64,000 nucleotides of DNA from Candidatus Neomicrothrix sp. UBA7884. Lineage in GTDB: Bacteria; Actinomycetota; Acidimicrobiia; Acidimicrobiales; MedAcidi-G1. Location: positions 1 to 64,000 of the forward strand of contig DLRQ01000054.1 in NCBI GenBank assembly GCA_002501135.1, in the 5' to 3' direction. Every line of letters starts with the position of its first letter. The stretch's first letter is position 1. This document shows positions 33,664-43,215 of the stretch, in pieces. The translations under genes and the position numbers were made by a program. The notes beneath the pieces are model-generated. The model did no database searches, was not told the DNA's origin, and saw only the letters and a list, made by a program, of their open reading frames with translations.

Positions 33664-34878
33664 CTACGGGTGAGGAGGCTGGTGGCGGTAGGTGCCCTCC
33701 CGGCCCAGCACCCCTCTCCGCCACCGTCGGGGGGTGGCAATGAGCGCCCTCGGGTAGTCCTCGAACAGCCATCGTGCGAAGTTGAGCCTGGTCCACCCGG
33801 TTGCTCCAGCCAGCCGCACGACCCCTTCGGCGGCAGTCGCGTTTGACATGAGTGACTGCAGGGCAGTCGACATTCTGTGATCGGCGACCAGATCCCGTCG
33901 CACGGCGCGCCGGTAGCGGAGGCCGATCGAGGCCGGTGGACCGCCGGTCAGGATTGATTCGGCTGCCAGCATTCCGGTGAGCAGCGCCTGTCCGATTCCC
34001 TCGCCGGTGAGCGAGTCGGTAGCGCCGGCGGCGTCACCGGCGAACAGCACGGGCCCGTGGTCGAGCACAGCTGATGAGATCCGCGCCGGGATCGGCCATG
34101 CTGTGTGGCGACCCTCGGGAGCTGCTCCATCTCCCATAACCTCCCGGATCGCCGGCCGCTCGAGCAGGGCTGACCAGATGGCACCCGTGTCACCTATGGG
34201 AACGCGCCCGCCCCTGAGCACCCCGAAGCCCACGTTGGCCCGCTGGCCCGGCAACGGGAAACTCCATGCGTAACCGGGAAGCAGGTCGGCCTCGAACCAC
34301 ACATGCAGGTTGGCAGCGGATGGGCCCACGTTGGCCACGTACTGGCGGAAGGCGTGCCACTCGCCGCGGTATCCGTCCTCAGAGAGGCCCAGTGCCTTAC
34401 GGGTGGGCGACCACATTCCGTCTGCAGCCACGACAGCACCGGCTCTCACCTCGCCCATGCCGTCCACCTCGAGGACTGCCGACGCCCCGTCGACCCGTAT
34501 GTCGGTCAGGGCACAGTTCTCTTTGACATCGGCTCCGGCCTGTCGGGCGAGTTCCAGCAGCGCAGCATCCAGTTCCGCCCGCGGTGCGACGGCGGCGAAC
34601 TGTCCCGAGCCGGCAGGGAGCGGGAACGCTGCGGTCCAGCCCGATGGCGCGTGCAAGACTGCCCCGTTGACCGGTTGCCAACCGGCGATGGTCCCGGGAT
34701 CAAGGCCGAGTTGCTCACAGAGGCGCAGTGCCAGGGTGGTAAGGCCGTCACCACAGCACTTGTCCCTCGGGAAGGTCGCTTTGTCGATGAGCAGGACGGA
34801 ACGCCCTGCCCGGGCCACAAGGGTGGCTGCGGCCGACCCCGCAGGCCCACCGCCGGCCACAGCGACGTCGACCTGCAT
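33664..34878 (-). CDS. Geranylgeranyl-reductase-family FAD oxidoreductase
   Basis: A 404-residue flavoprotein with an N-terminal FAD-binding GGGPAGSAAATLVARAG, the family signature FPRDKCCGDGL, VVAADGMWSPTRKALGL and the second FAD block VLFAGDAAGATDSLTGEGIG. Members saturate isoprenoid chains (menaquinone tails, lipids, chlorophyll side chains). Here the neighbours are nucS and PAP2; a link to quinone or lipid isoprenoids with the lipid phosphatase is possible but unproven. Its ATG overlaps the nucS stop (TGATG). Confidence 0.88.
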   Translation of the reverse strand: MQVDVAVAGGGPAGSAAATLVARAGRSVLLIDKATFPRDKCCGDGLTTLALRLCEQLGLDPGTIAGWQPVNGAVLHAPSGWTAAFPLPAGSGQFAAVAPRAELDAALLELARQAGADVKENCALTDIRVDGASAVLEVDGMGEVRAGAVVAADGMWSPTRKALGLSEDGYRGEWHAFRQYVANVGPSAANLHVWFEADLLPGYAWSFPLPGQRANVGFGVLRGGRVPIGDTGAIWSALLERPAIREVMGDGAAPEGRHTAWPIPARISSAVLDHGPVLFAGDAAGATDSLTGEGIGQALLTGMLAAESILTGGPPASIGLRYRRAVRRDLVADHRMSTALQSLMSNATAAEGVVRLAGATGWTRLNFARWLFEDYPRALIATPRRWRRGVLGREGTYRHQPPHP

Positions 34879-35537
34879 CAGAACAGCTTCAGCTCGTTCG
34901 ACTCGATTCCACGCAGGTCGTCGTAGTCCACCTCCAGCCAGGTGATGTCCCGGTCCTCGGCCAGAACCCTCGCCTGCGGCTTGACCTCTTGGGCCACGAA
35001 CATGCCGCGTACCGGTCTGAGCATGGGGTCCCTGTTGAGGAAATCCAGGTAGCGGGTGAGTTGCTCCACCCCGTCAATCTCTCCCCGGCGCTTGACCTCA
35101 ATGGCGACAGCTACTCCGTCGGCGTCGCGACACAGCAGGTCCACGGGGCCGACAGCGGTCGGGTACTCGCGGCGGACGAGGCGAAGGTCGTCGGCCATGA
35201 AGGTGGGATCGGCAGCCAGCAGTTCCTGGAGGTGGGCCTCCACTCCGTCCTTCTGGAGGCCCGGATCGTCGCCGAGCGGGTATTCCGTGTCGCTGATCAC
35301 CTCATGGAGGGTGATCGTGAGGATCTCGCCCTTCGAGTTGCGGACGGACCAGCAGCCCTCCTCCTCGATCATCGTGTTGGGGGCGGTCATCCAGTTGAGC
35401 GGTTTGTAGGCGCCACCGTCGGCGTGGATCGCCACGCAGCCGTCGGCCTTGACCATGAGCAGACGGGTGGCTTCTGGAAGGTGGGCGGTGAGCCGTCCGT
35501 CGTAGTCGACGGTGCAGCGGGCTATGACCAGGCGCAC
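34878..35537 (-). CDS. nucS: Mismatch-specific endonuclease NucS (EndoMS)
   Basis: A 219-residue NucS, the enzyme that replaces MutS/MutL mismatch repair in most actinobacteria by cutting both strands at mismatches. The PD-(D/E)xK site is seen as [20 protein letters not shown] followed by [16 protein letters not shown]. The N-terminal half shows [19 protein letters not shown]. The C-terminus ends ELKLF, resembling a sliding-clamp-binding tail. The GTG at 35537 is chosen because the upstream frame overlaps cysQ and is not protein-like. Five bases follow the cysQ stop. Confidence 0.93.
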   Translation of the reverse strand: MRLVIARCTVDYDGRLTAHLPEATRLLMVKADGCVAIHADGGAYKPLNWMTAPNTMIEEEGCWSVRNSKGEILTITLHEVISDTEYPLGDDPGLQKDGVEAHLQELLAADPTFMADDLRLVRREYPTAVGPVDLLCRDADGVAVAIEVKRRGEIDGVEQLTRYLDFLNRDPMLRPVRGMFVAQEVKPQARVLAEDRDITWLEVDYDDLRGIESNELKLF

Positions 35538-35542
35538 GGGTC

Positions 35543-36319
35543 TCAGGGGCCGGTCGGGCCGGACAGGGTCGCAAGCACGGCATCGGCCAGTTCGGTCCGG
35601 CAGACCACCAGGTCGGGAAGATAAGGGTCTGCGTGGTTGTAGGTGAGGGGTGATCCGTCGAGGCGTGAGGTGTGGAGGCCACGGGAGGCCGCCACTGCAA
35701 CGGGTGCGCAGTTGTCCCACTCGAACTGGCCTCCGGAGTGCACGTAGACGTCGGCCTCGCCGCGGACCACGGCCATTGCCTTGGCTCCGGCAGAGCCCAT
35801 CTCAACGATGACGCCACCGAGCGCCTCAGCCACGGCGAGCGCCTCGGCAGGTGGACGGGTTCGGCTCACGACCACCCGCGGCCGTTCAGGAACCGGCGAC
35901 AATATGGCCGTCACCACCGATGGACCCGTAGCGAGCGTCATGCACAGGGCCGGCAGGGCAACGGCTCCTACCGTCGGGAGGCCACCCTCGGCGAGGGCCA
36001 CGTGCACCGCCCAGTCGGTTCGTGGAGGCTCGCTGAACTCGCGGGTACCGTCCAGGGGGTCGATGATCCAGACTCTCTGCGCCCCGGATCGGTCCGGGTG
36101 GACCCCGTGGGCCGCCCCCTCCTCTGAAAGCACCGCGTCACCGGGCCTCTTGGCGGCCAGCGACGCCATGAGGAGATCGTGGGCCCGTCGGTCGCCTTCC
36201 TCTCGCAGTTCCCGCGCCTGTGCTCCCGCCTCGGTCAGGTTGGCACGAACGTCACACAACAGGTTCCCGGCGCGTGTGGCGAGGGCCTCCGCCAGTACGT
36301 GGTCTTCGGGTGTGGCCAT
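35543..36319 (-). CDS. cysQ: 3'(2'),5'-bisphosphate nucleotidase CysQ-like (inositol-phosphatase family)
   Basis: A 258-residue inositol-monophosphatase-fold enzyme. The metal site [12 protein letters not shown] and the late [14 protein letters not shown] block are clear, with LSEEG supplying the first Glu. CysQ removes the 3'-phosphate of PAP/PAPS, and the divergent cysDNC genes next door support this over a pure inositol role. The ATG at 36319 leaves a 97-base divergent promoter region; an upstream ATG at 36418 would eliminate that space. Tightly followed by nucS. Confidence 0.85.
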   Translation of the reverse strand: MATPEDHVLAEALATRAGNLLCDVRANLTEAGAQARELREEGDRRAHDLLMASLAAKRPGDAVLSEEGAAHGVHPDRSGAQRVWIIDPLDGTREFSEPPRTDWAVHVALAEGGLPTVGAVALPALCMTLATGPSVVTAILSPVPERPRVVVSRTRPPAEALAVAEALGGVIVEMGSAGAKAMAVVRGEADVYVHSGGQFEWDNCAPVAVAASRGLHTSRLDGSPLTYNHADPYLPDLVVCRTELADAVLATLSGPTGP

Positions 36320-36416
36320 GTGCTCGTCTTTTCTCGTGCCGGGTGCGGTGTTGGTGGTGTCGCCAGCGGTGCCAATACGATCTAGGAACGAGTATCGCCT
36401 GTCTTCCGGGGTTTCC

Positions 36417-37343
36417 ATGACAGCTACCTTCTCCAGATCCTCCTACGAACTCAGCCACCTCGGGTTTCTCGAGGCCGAGTCGATCCACGTCTTCCGCGAG
36501 GTGGCCGCAGAGTTCGAACGCCCCTGCCTGCTCTTTTCCGGCGGCAAGGACTCGATCGTCATGCTGCGCCTGGCGGTCAAGGCGTTCGCACCGGCCCGCC
36601 TGCCGTTTCCGGTGATGCACGTCGACACCGGCCACAACTTCCCGGAGGTGATCGAGTTCCGCGACCGGTGCCTGGCTGAGGCCGGCGCCCGCCTCGTTGT
36701 GGCCTCTGTCCAGCAGTCCATCGACGAGGGGAGGGTCGCCGAGGAGACCGGCCCCAGGGCCAGCCGAAACCGCCTGCAGACCACGACGCTGCTGGACGCA
36801 GTCACGGAGCACGGCTTCGACTCCCTCTTTGGCGGGGCCCGTCGCGACGAGGAGAAGGCCCGGGCAAAGGAGCGGGTGTATTCGTTCCGCGACGAGTTCG
36901 GACAATGGGACCCCAAGAACCAGAGACCCGAGGTGTGGAGCCTCTACAACGGCCGCATCCGACGCGGTGAGCACATCAGGGTGTTCCCCATATCCAACTG
37001 GACTGAGCTGGACATCTGGCAGTACATCCAGCGTGAGGGTGTGGAGATTCCTTCCGTCTACTACGCCCACGAGAGGCCGGTGTTCGAACGGGACGGAATG
37101 CTCCTGGCCGAGAGCCCCTTCGTGGAGCGCCTCCCCGGCGAGGACGTTGCCACCCGACGGGTGCGCTACCGCACGGTCGGCGACATGAGTTGCACCGGCG
37201 CAGTTGAGTCGGTGGCGACGACCATCGACGAGGTCATCGATGAGGTGTCGGCCACCCGTATCACCGAGCGGGGTGCCACCCGTGCCGACGACCGTGTCTC
37301 CGAGGCCGCTATGGAGGACCGCAAGAAGGAGGGGTACTTCTGA
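36417..37343 (+). CDS. cysD: Sulfate adenylyltransferase subunit 2 CysD
   Basis: A 308-residue PP-loop ATP sulfurylase subunit that makes APS from ATP and sulfate. The PP-loop SGGKDSIVMLRL, HVDTGHNFPEVIEFRD, FGGARRDEEKARAKERVYSF and ISNWTELDIWQYIQREG blocks are diagnostic, as is the C-terminal RKKEGYF. The ATG at 36417 follows the divergent promoter region shared with cysQ. Its TGA overlaps the cysN ATG (TGATG). Confidence 0.95.
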   Translation: MTATFSRSSYELSHLGFLEAESIHVFREVAAEFERPCLLFSGGKDSIVMLRLAVKAFAPARLPFPVMHVDTGHNFPEVIEFRDRCLAEAGARLVVASVQQSIDEGRVAEETGPRASRNRLQTTTLLDAVTEHGFDSLFGGARRDEEKARAKERVYSFRDEFGQWDPKNQRPEVWSLYNGRIRRGEHIRVFPISNWTELDIWQYIQREGVEIPSVYYAHERPVFERDGMLLAESPFVERLPGEDVATRRVRYRTVGDMSCTGAVESVATTIDEVIDEVSATRITERGATRADDRVSEAAMEDRKKEGYF

Positions 37344-38611
37344 TGGAACTCCTCAGGTTCGCCACTGCCGGCAGTGTCGACGACGGTAAGTCCACGCTCA
37401 TCGGACGCCTGCTCTACGACACCAAGGCCATCTTCCAGGACCAGCTGGAGGCCGTCGAACGCACATCTGTGCAGATGGGCAACGAGTACACCAACCTTGC
37501 CCTGCTAACCGACGGCCTGCGTGCAGAGCGCGAGCAGGGCATAACCATCGACGTGGCCTATCGCTACTTCGCCACTCCTCGACGCAAGTTCATTATCGCC
37601 GACACCCCGGGACACATCCAGTACACGCGCAACATGGTCACCGGTGCATCCACCGCCGACCTTGCCCTGGTGCTTGTCGACGTCCGCAAGGGCGTGGTCG
37701 AGCAGTCACGTCGACATGCCTTTCTCGCGTCGCTCCTGCGCATTCCCCATCTGGTCGTGTGCGTCAACAAGATGGACCTGGTCGACTTTGACCGTGACGC
37801 CTATGAGAATGTCAAGGCCGAGTTCCGGGACTTCGCCATGAAACTGAATGTCAGCGACCTCACGTTCATCCCGGTATCTGCCCTGCACGGCGACAACATC
37901 GTGGAGCGTTCCCTGAACACCCCGTGGTACGAGGGAACCTCTCTGCTGCACCACCTCGAAGAGGTGCACATCGCCAGCGACCGGAACCTCGTCGACGCCA
38001 GGTTCCCGGTCCAGTACGTGATCCGCCCCCAGACCGACGAGCACCACGACTACCGCGGCTATGCGGGCACCGTGGTGGGCGGTGTGTTCAAGCCCGGCGA
38101 CGAGGTGATGGTGCTGCCCAGCGGGTTCACTTCCACCATCGCATCGGTGGAAGCCGGTTCTGCCGGGGGCGTTGGCACCGTCGACGAGGCGTTCGCCCCC
38201 ATGTCGGTAACGATCCGCCTCACAGACGACCTCGATGTTTCGCGCGGCGACATGATCTGCCGGCCCAACAACCAGCCATCGGCCGGACAGGACATCGACG
38301 CGATGGTCTGCTGGATGTCTGAGGCGTCCTCGCTGGCACCTCGGATGAAGCTGGCAATCAAGCACACGACACGGTCGGCCCGCGCAATGGTCACCGACCT
38401 GGCGTACCGGCTCGACGTAAACACACTGCACCGCGACGAGGCAGCCACCTCGCTAGGCCTGAATGAGATCGGGCGTGTGTCACTGCGGTGTACGCAGCCG
38501 CTGTTCTTTGACGAGTACCGCCGCAACCGCGCCACCGGCAGTTTCGTGCTGATCGACGAGACCACCAACGCCACCGTCGCTGCAGGGATGATCCTGGGCG
38601 GAGGTGCCTGA
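37343..38611 (+). CDS. cysN: Sulfate adenylyltransferase subunit 1 CysN (GTPase)
   Basis: A 422-residue EF-Tu-like GTPase that drives APS synthesis with CysD. G1 AGSVDDGKSTLIGRLLYD, switch region REQGITIDVAYRYF, G3 IADTPGHIQYTRNM and G4 VNKMDL are present, followed by two beta-barrel domains. At 422 residues it ends after the GTPase and barrels and lacks the APS-kinase fusion of many actinobacterial CysNC proteins; the kinase is the separate next gene. The stop overlaps the cysC start by eight bases. Confidence 0.95.
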   Translation: MELLRFATAGSVDDGKSTLIGRLLYDTKAIFQDQLEAVERTSVQMGNEYTNLALLTDGLRAEREQGITIDVAYRYFATPRRKFIIADTPGHIQYTRNMVTGASTADLALVLVDVRKGVVEQSRRHAFLASLLRIPHLVVCVNKMDLVDFDRDAYENVKAEFRDFAMKLNVSDLTFIPVSALHGDNIVERSLNTPWYEGTSLLHHLEEVHIASDRNLVDARFPVQYVIRPQTDEHHDYRGYAGTVVGGVFKPGDEVMVLPSGFTSTIASVEAGSAGGVGTVDEAFAPMSVTIRLTDDLDVSRGDMICRPNNQPSAGQDIDAMVCWMSEASSLAPRMKLAIKHTTRSARAMVTDLAYRLDVNTLHRDEAATSLGLNEIGRVSLRCTQPLFFDEYRRNRATGSFVLIDETTNATVAAGMILGGGA

Positions 38612-39218
38612 GTTGGGGGACGATCCGGCAGGCACTAGCCCCGACGTGGTCTGGCAGCCCGGCCTGATCGAGCGGGCCGAGCGCTGGGAGGCAACGGGTC
38701 AGCGGGGGGCCACGGTCTGGTTCACCGGTTTGTCGGGCTCAGGCAAGTCAACGGTCGCCGCTGCGGTCGAACGCCTTCTCGTCGCCGACGGCAGGCCCGC
38801 CTACATGCTCGACGGCGACAACATCCGCCACGGCCTCTCCGGTGACCTGGGCTTTTCCGACGAGGACCGGGGCGAGAACATGCGCCGCGTCGCCGAGGTG
38901 GCCCGTCTGTTCGCCGATTCGGGAACGGTCGCCCTGGTGGCGCTGATCAGCCCCTACCGGGTCGGCAGGCGGAACGCCCGCGCCATCCACGAGGACGTGG
39001 GCCTGAGGTTCCTCGAGGTGTTCGTCGATACCCCTCTGGAGGTTTGCGAGGAACGCGATGTCAAGGGCTTCTACGCCCTGGCCCGTGCGGGCGAGATGCC
39101 CGGCTTCACCGGCGTGGACGGCCCCTTTGAGCGGCCAGAGGCCCCCGACCTGGTGCTAACCCCAGATGACGGCCCCGCAGTTGCCGCGGCAACAAGGGTC
39201 CTCGACCTGCTGGCCTGA
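38604..39218 (+). CDS. cysC: Adenylylsulfate kinase CysC
   Basis: A 204-residue APS kinase that forms PAPS. Walker A TGLSGSGKSTVAAAVE, MLDGDNIRHGLSGDLGFSDE, ISPYRVGRRNAR and ERDVKGFYALARAGEMPGFT are all typical. GTG start inside the cysN end. With CysD, CysN and CysQ it gives a full PAPS production and PAP removal set. No PAPS reductase or sulfotransferase is adjacent, so the fate of PAPS cannot be told from this window. Confidence 0.94.
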   Translation: MPELGDDPAGTSPDVVWQPGLIERAERWEATGQRGATVWFTGLSGSGKSTVAAAVERLLVADGRPAYMLDGDNIRHGLSGDLGFSDEDRGENMRRVAEVARLFADSGTVALVALISPYRVGRRNARAIHEDVGLRFLEVFVDTPLEVCEERDVKGFYALARAGEMPGFTGVDGPFERPEAPDLVLTPDDGPAVAAATRVLDLLA

Positions 39219-39242
39219 GGTTCCCACCTCCAGGCAAACTCC

Positions 39243-39590
39243 TCAGCCGCCTCTCAAGCGCTTTCCCAGTTCGGTAGCCGCATCCACCGCAGCACGAACC
39301 TCGTCCTCGTCGGCGCCGGCAGCGACCAGCCGTGCAACCCGCTCCTCAACATCTGCAGCGGTGGCATCGTCCAGATACGACGCACGCTCGACAGCCGGAA
39401 CCAGCACGCCTACCAGCAGCAGGGCGAGGGCGCCGGTAGCGCCCACGAAGCCGAAGGCGATGGCACCGTTGATGCTGTTGGCGATGGAGGTGATGATCAT
39501 CCCGGCGATGCCCGTTACACAGAACACCAGCCCGGTGCCCCTCACAACAGACGGGGCAACGATCCGGGTGCGGGCATCGGCGGCGCTCAC
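39243..39590 (-). CDS. Small two-helix membrane protein
   Basis: A 115-residue protein with two hydrophobic helices (VVRGTGLVFCVTGIAGMIIT and AIAFGFVGATGALALLLVGV) and a charged C-terminal helix (DDATAADVEERVARLVAAGA). The GTG at 39590 lies eight bases after the ettA stop, so it is probably co-transcribed with it. Upstream in-frame codons overlap ettA and are not protein-like. No family recognised. Confidence 0.68.
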   Translation of the reverse strand: MSAADARTRIVAPSVVRGTGLVFCVTGIAGMIITSIANSINGAIAFGFVGATGALALLLVGVLVPAVERASYLDDATAADVEERVARLVAAGADEDEVRAAVDAATELGKRLRGG

Positions 39591-39597
39591 AGGACCC

Positions 39598-41298
<1,701 letters not shown>

Positions 41299-41374
41299 GG
41301 CGGCTGAGGCTATCGGCGCGGCTGCTCGGCGCCCGTGGTCGTCACAGGTCGTCACTGGTCCTACGATCGCGGCC

Positions 41375-41998
41375 GTGACAAAGGCGGTCCTCTTCGACTT
41401 CGGCGGTGTGTTGACCACCAGCCCATTCGAGGCGTTCGCCTCCTATGAGGCCGAGGCTGGCCTGCCCCCGGACACGATCAGGCGCCTCAACTCCACGAAC
41501 CCCGATACCAACGCCTGGGCCGCCTTCGAGCGCCGCGAGGTAGGAACCGAGGAGTTCTGCCGCCTCTTCGAGGATGAGGCGGCGGCACTGGGCCTGACGG
41601 TCGATGCCGAACGGATCCTCGCCGGCCTGCGCGGCGACCTGAGGCCCACCATGGTCGAGGCCCTGCGGCGCTGTTCAGCGGAGTTTCCCACGGCGCTGCT
41701 CACCAACAACATCGAGCCGATGGCAGACGGCGACATGGCTCCGGAGTTTGCCGAGGTGGTCGAGATGTTTGACGTGGTCGTGGAATCGAGCGTGGTCAGC
41801 TGCCGCAAGCCGGAGCAGCGCTTCTACGAGATCGCCTGTGAAAGCCTCGGGGTCGATGCCCGGGAATGCGTGTTCCTCGACGACCTGGGCGTGAACCTGA
41901 AGCCGGCCCGTGCGATGGGCATGACGACCATCAAGGTTGGCGATCCGGCAGCGGCGATCGGCGAGTTGTCGGCCGCTGTCGGACTGGAACTCGCCTGA
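41375..41998 (+). CDS. HAD-superfamily hydrolase (epoxide-hydrolase-N-terminal type)
   Basis: A 207-residue HAD-IA protein. Motif I is AVLFDFGGVL, with Gly where phosphatases have the second Asp, as in soluble epoxide hydrolase N-terminal-like HADs. Motif II is ALLTNNIEP, motif III Lys is in SSVVSCRKPEQRFYEIA and motif IV is CVFLDDLGVNLKPARAMGMT. The GTG at 41375 gives VTKAVLFDFGG. It is divergent from ettA and precedes the exonuclease gene. Substrate is probably a small phosphate ester. Confidence 0.87.
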   Translation: MTKAVLFDFGGVLTTSPFEAFASYEAEAGLPPDTIRRLNSTNPDTNAWAAFERREVGTEEFCRLFEDEAAALGLTVDAERILAGLRGDLRPTMVEALRRCSAEFPTALLTNNIEPMADGDMAPEFAEVVEMFDVVVESSVVSCRKPEQRFYEIACESLGVDARECVFLDDLGVNLKPARAMGMTTIKVGDPAAAIGELSAAVGLELA

Positions 41999-42030
41999 GC
42001 CCACTCGATGAAGAGGTACCGTCGGTCCTG

Positions 42031-42813
42031 ATGAGAATCGTCACCTGGAATGTCAACTCCCTGAAGGCCAGGCTCGGAAGGGTCGAGGCCTGGATAAGGG
42101 CCGTGAAACCCGACGTGCTCTGCATCCAGGAGACCAAGATGACCGACGAGGCGTTTCCACACGCCGCCTTCGGCGCACTGGGCTACGAGTCGGCACACCA
42201 CGGCGAGGGCCGCTGGAATGGCGTGGCCATCATCTCGCGGGTCGGCCTCGACGACGTCCGGCCCGGTTTCGCCGACGGGAGAGACGCCCCCGATCCTGAT
42301 GCCCGCATCCTCTGGGCCACCTGTGGGGGAGTGCGGGTCGCGTGCTGTTACGTGCCCAACGGCCGCGAGGTCGGCCACGACCACTACCACTACAAGTTGG
42401 ACTGGCTGGGCCGTCTCCACGATGACCTTGTCGCCAACACCGACCCGGTAGCGGACCGGATCATCGTGGTTGGGGACTTCAACGTGGCCCCCGACGACCG
42501 CGATGTCTGGAGCCCGGCGGCGTTCGAGGGCTCAACCCACGTCACTGAACCAGAGCGTGCGGCTGTAGACCGCATCACCGGCCTCGGCCTGGTAGACGTT
42601 TTCCGGGAGCGCTTCGACGACGCCGGCCTGCACTCCTGGTGGGACTACCGGGCAGGTGCCTTCTACAAGAAGCAGGGGATGCGCATCGACCTCATCCTGG
42701 CTTCTCCGTCTGTCGCCGAGGCCCTCGACTTCATCCTCATCGACCGAAACGAACGCAAGGGCGAAAAGCCGAGCGACCACGCCCCGGTAGTGGCCGACTT
42801 CCACCTGGGCTGA
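42031..42813 (+). CDS. xth: Exodeoxyribonuclease III (AP endonuclease)
   Basis: A 260-residue endonuclease/exonuclease/phosphatase-fold enzyme for abasic-site repair. MRIVTWNVNSLKARLGRVEA, CIQETKMTDEAFP, VACCYVPNGREVG, VVGDFNVAPDDRDVW and the C-terminal GMRIDLILASP and KPSDHAPVVADF blocks carry the metal and catalytic residues. The length matches XthA. ATG start 32 bases after the HAD gene, so probably the same transcript. Confidence 0.93.
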   Translation: MRIVTWNVNSLKARLGRVEAWIRAVKPDVLCIQETKMTDEAFPHAAFGALGYESAHHGEGRWNGVAIISRVGLDDVRPGFADGRDAPDPDARILWATCGGVRVACCYVPNGREVGHDHYHYKLDWLGRLHDDLVANTDPVADRIIVVGDFNVAPDDRDVWSPAAFEGSTHVTEPERAAVDRITGLGLVDVFRERFDDAGLHSWWDYRAGAFYKKQGMRIDLILASPSVAEALDFILIDRNERKGEKPSDHAPVVADFHLG

Positions 42814-42825
42814 GCCTCTACGACC

Positions 42826-43209
42826 ATGCCGCATCCATCGCGGGCACCTTCGGACGACCTGATCCTGGAAGGCCTCCGCAGGGTGTGCCTTGTGCTGCCG
42901 GGGGTCGAGGAACGAATCAACCACGGAATGCCGACGTTCGGCATTGTCGGTAGGCGTGCCTTTGCCAACCTGCATGAGCATCAGGCCGACGGCAGGCCCA
43001 CGGTCTGGTTCAAGGCGGCGCCGGGTGTCCAGGACGAGCTCGTAGAACAGGAGCCCGACCGCTTCTTCGTTCCTCCGTACCTGGGTCCACGCGGCTGGGT
43101 TGGGCTTCGCCTCGACGTTGACCTCGACTGGGACGAGGTTGGCGGTGTCGTCGAGGAGGCCTGGAGGTTGACCGCTCCAAAGAAGCTCATTGCAGAGCTG
43201 GATGGGTAG
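42826..43209 (+). CDS. MmcQ/YjbR-family protein
   Basis: A 127-residue small alpha/beta protein of the YjbR/CyaY-like DUF. The pattern CLVLPGVEERINHGMPTFGI, FANLHEH, VWFKAAPGVQDELVEQEPDR and PPYLGPRGWVGLRLDVDLDW with a final VEEAWRLTAPKKLIAE is typical. DNA-binding-like folds are known in the family, but no defined activity. Follows exonuclease III by 12 bases; converges with uvrD2. Confidence 0.85.
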   Translation: MPHPSRAPSDDLILEGLRRVCLVLPGVEERINHGMPTFGIVGRRAFANLHEHQADGRPTVWFKAAPGVQDELVEQEPDRFFVPPYLGPRGWVGLRLDVDLDWDEVGGVVEEAWRLTAPKKLIAELDG

Positions 43210-43215
43210 GCCCGA

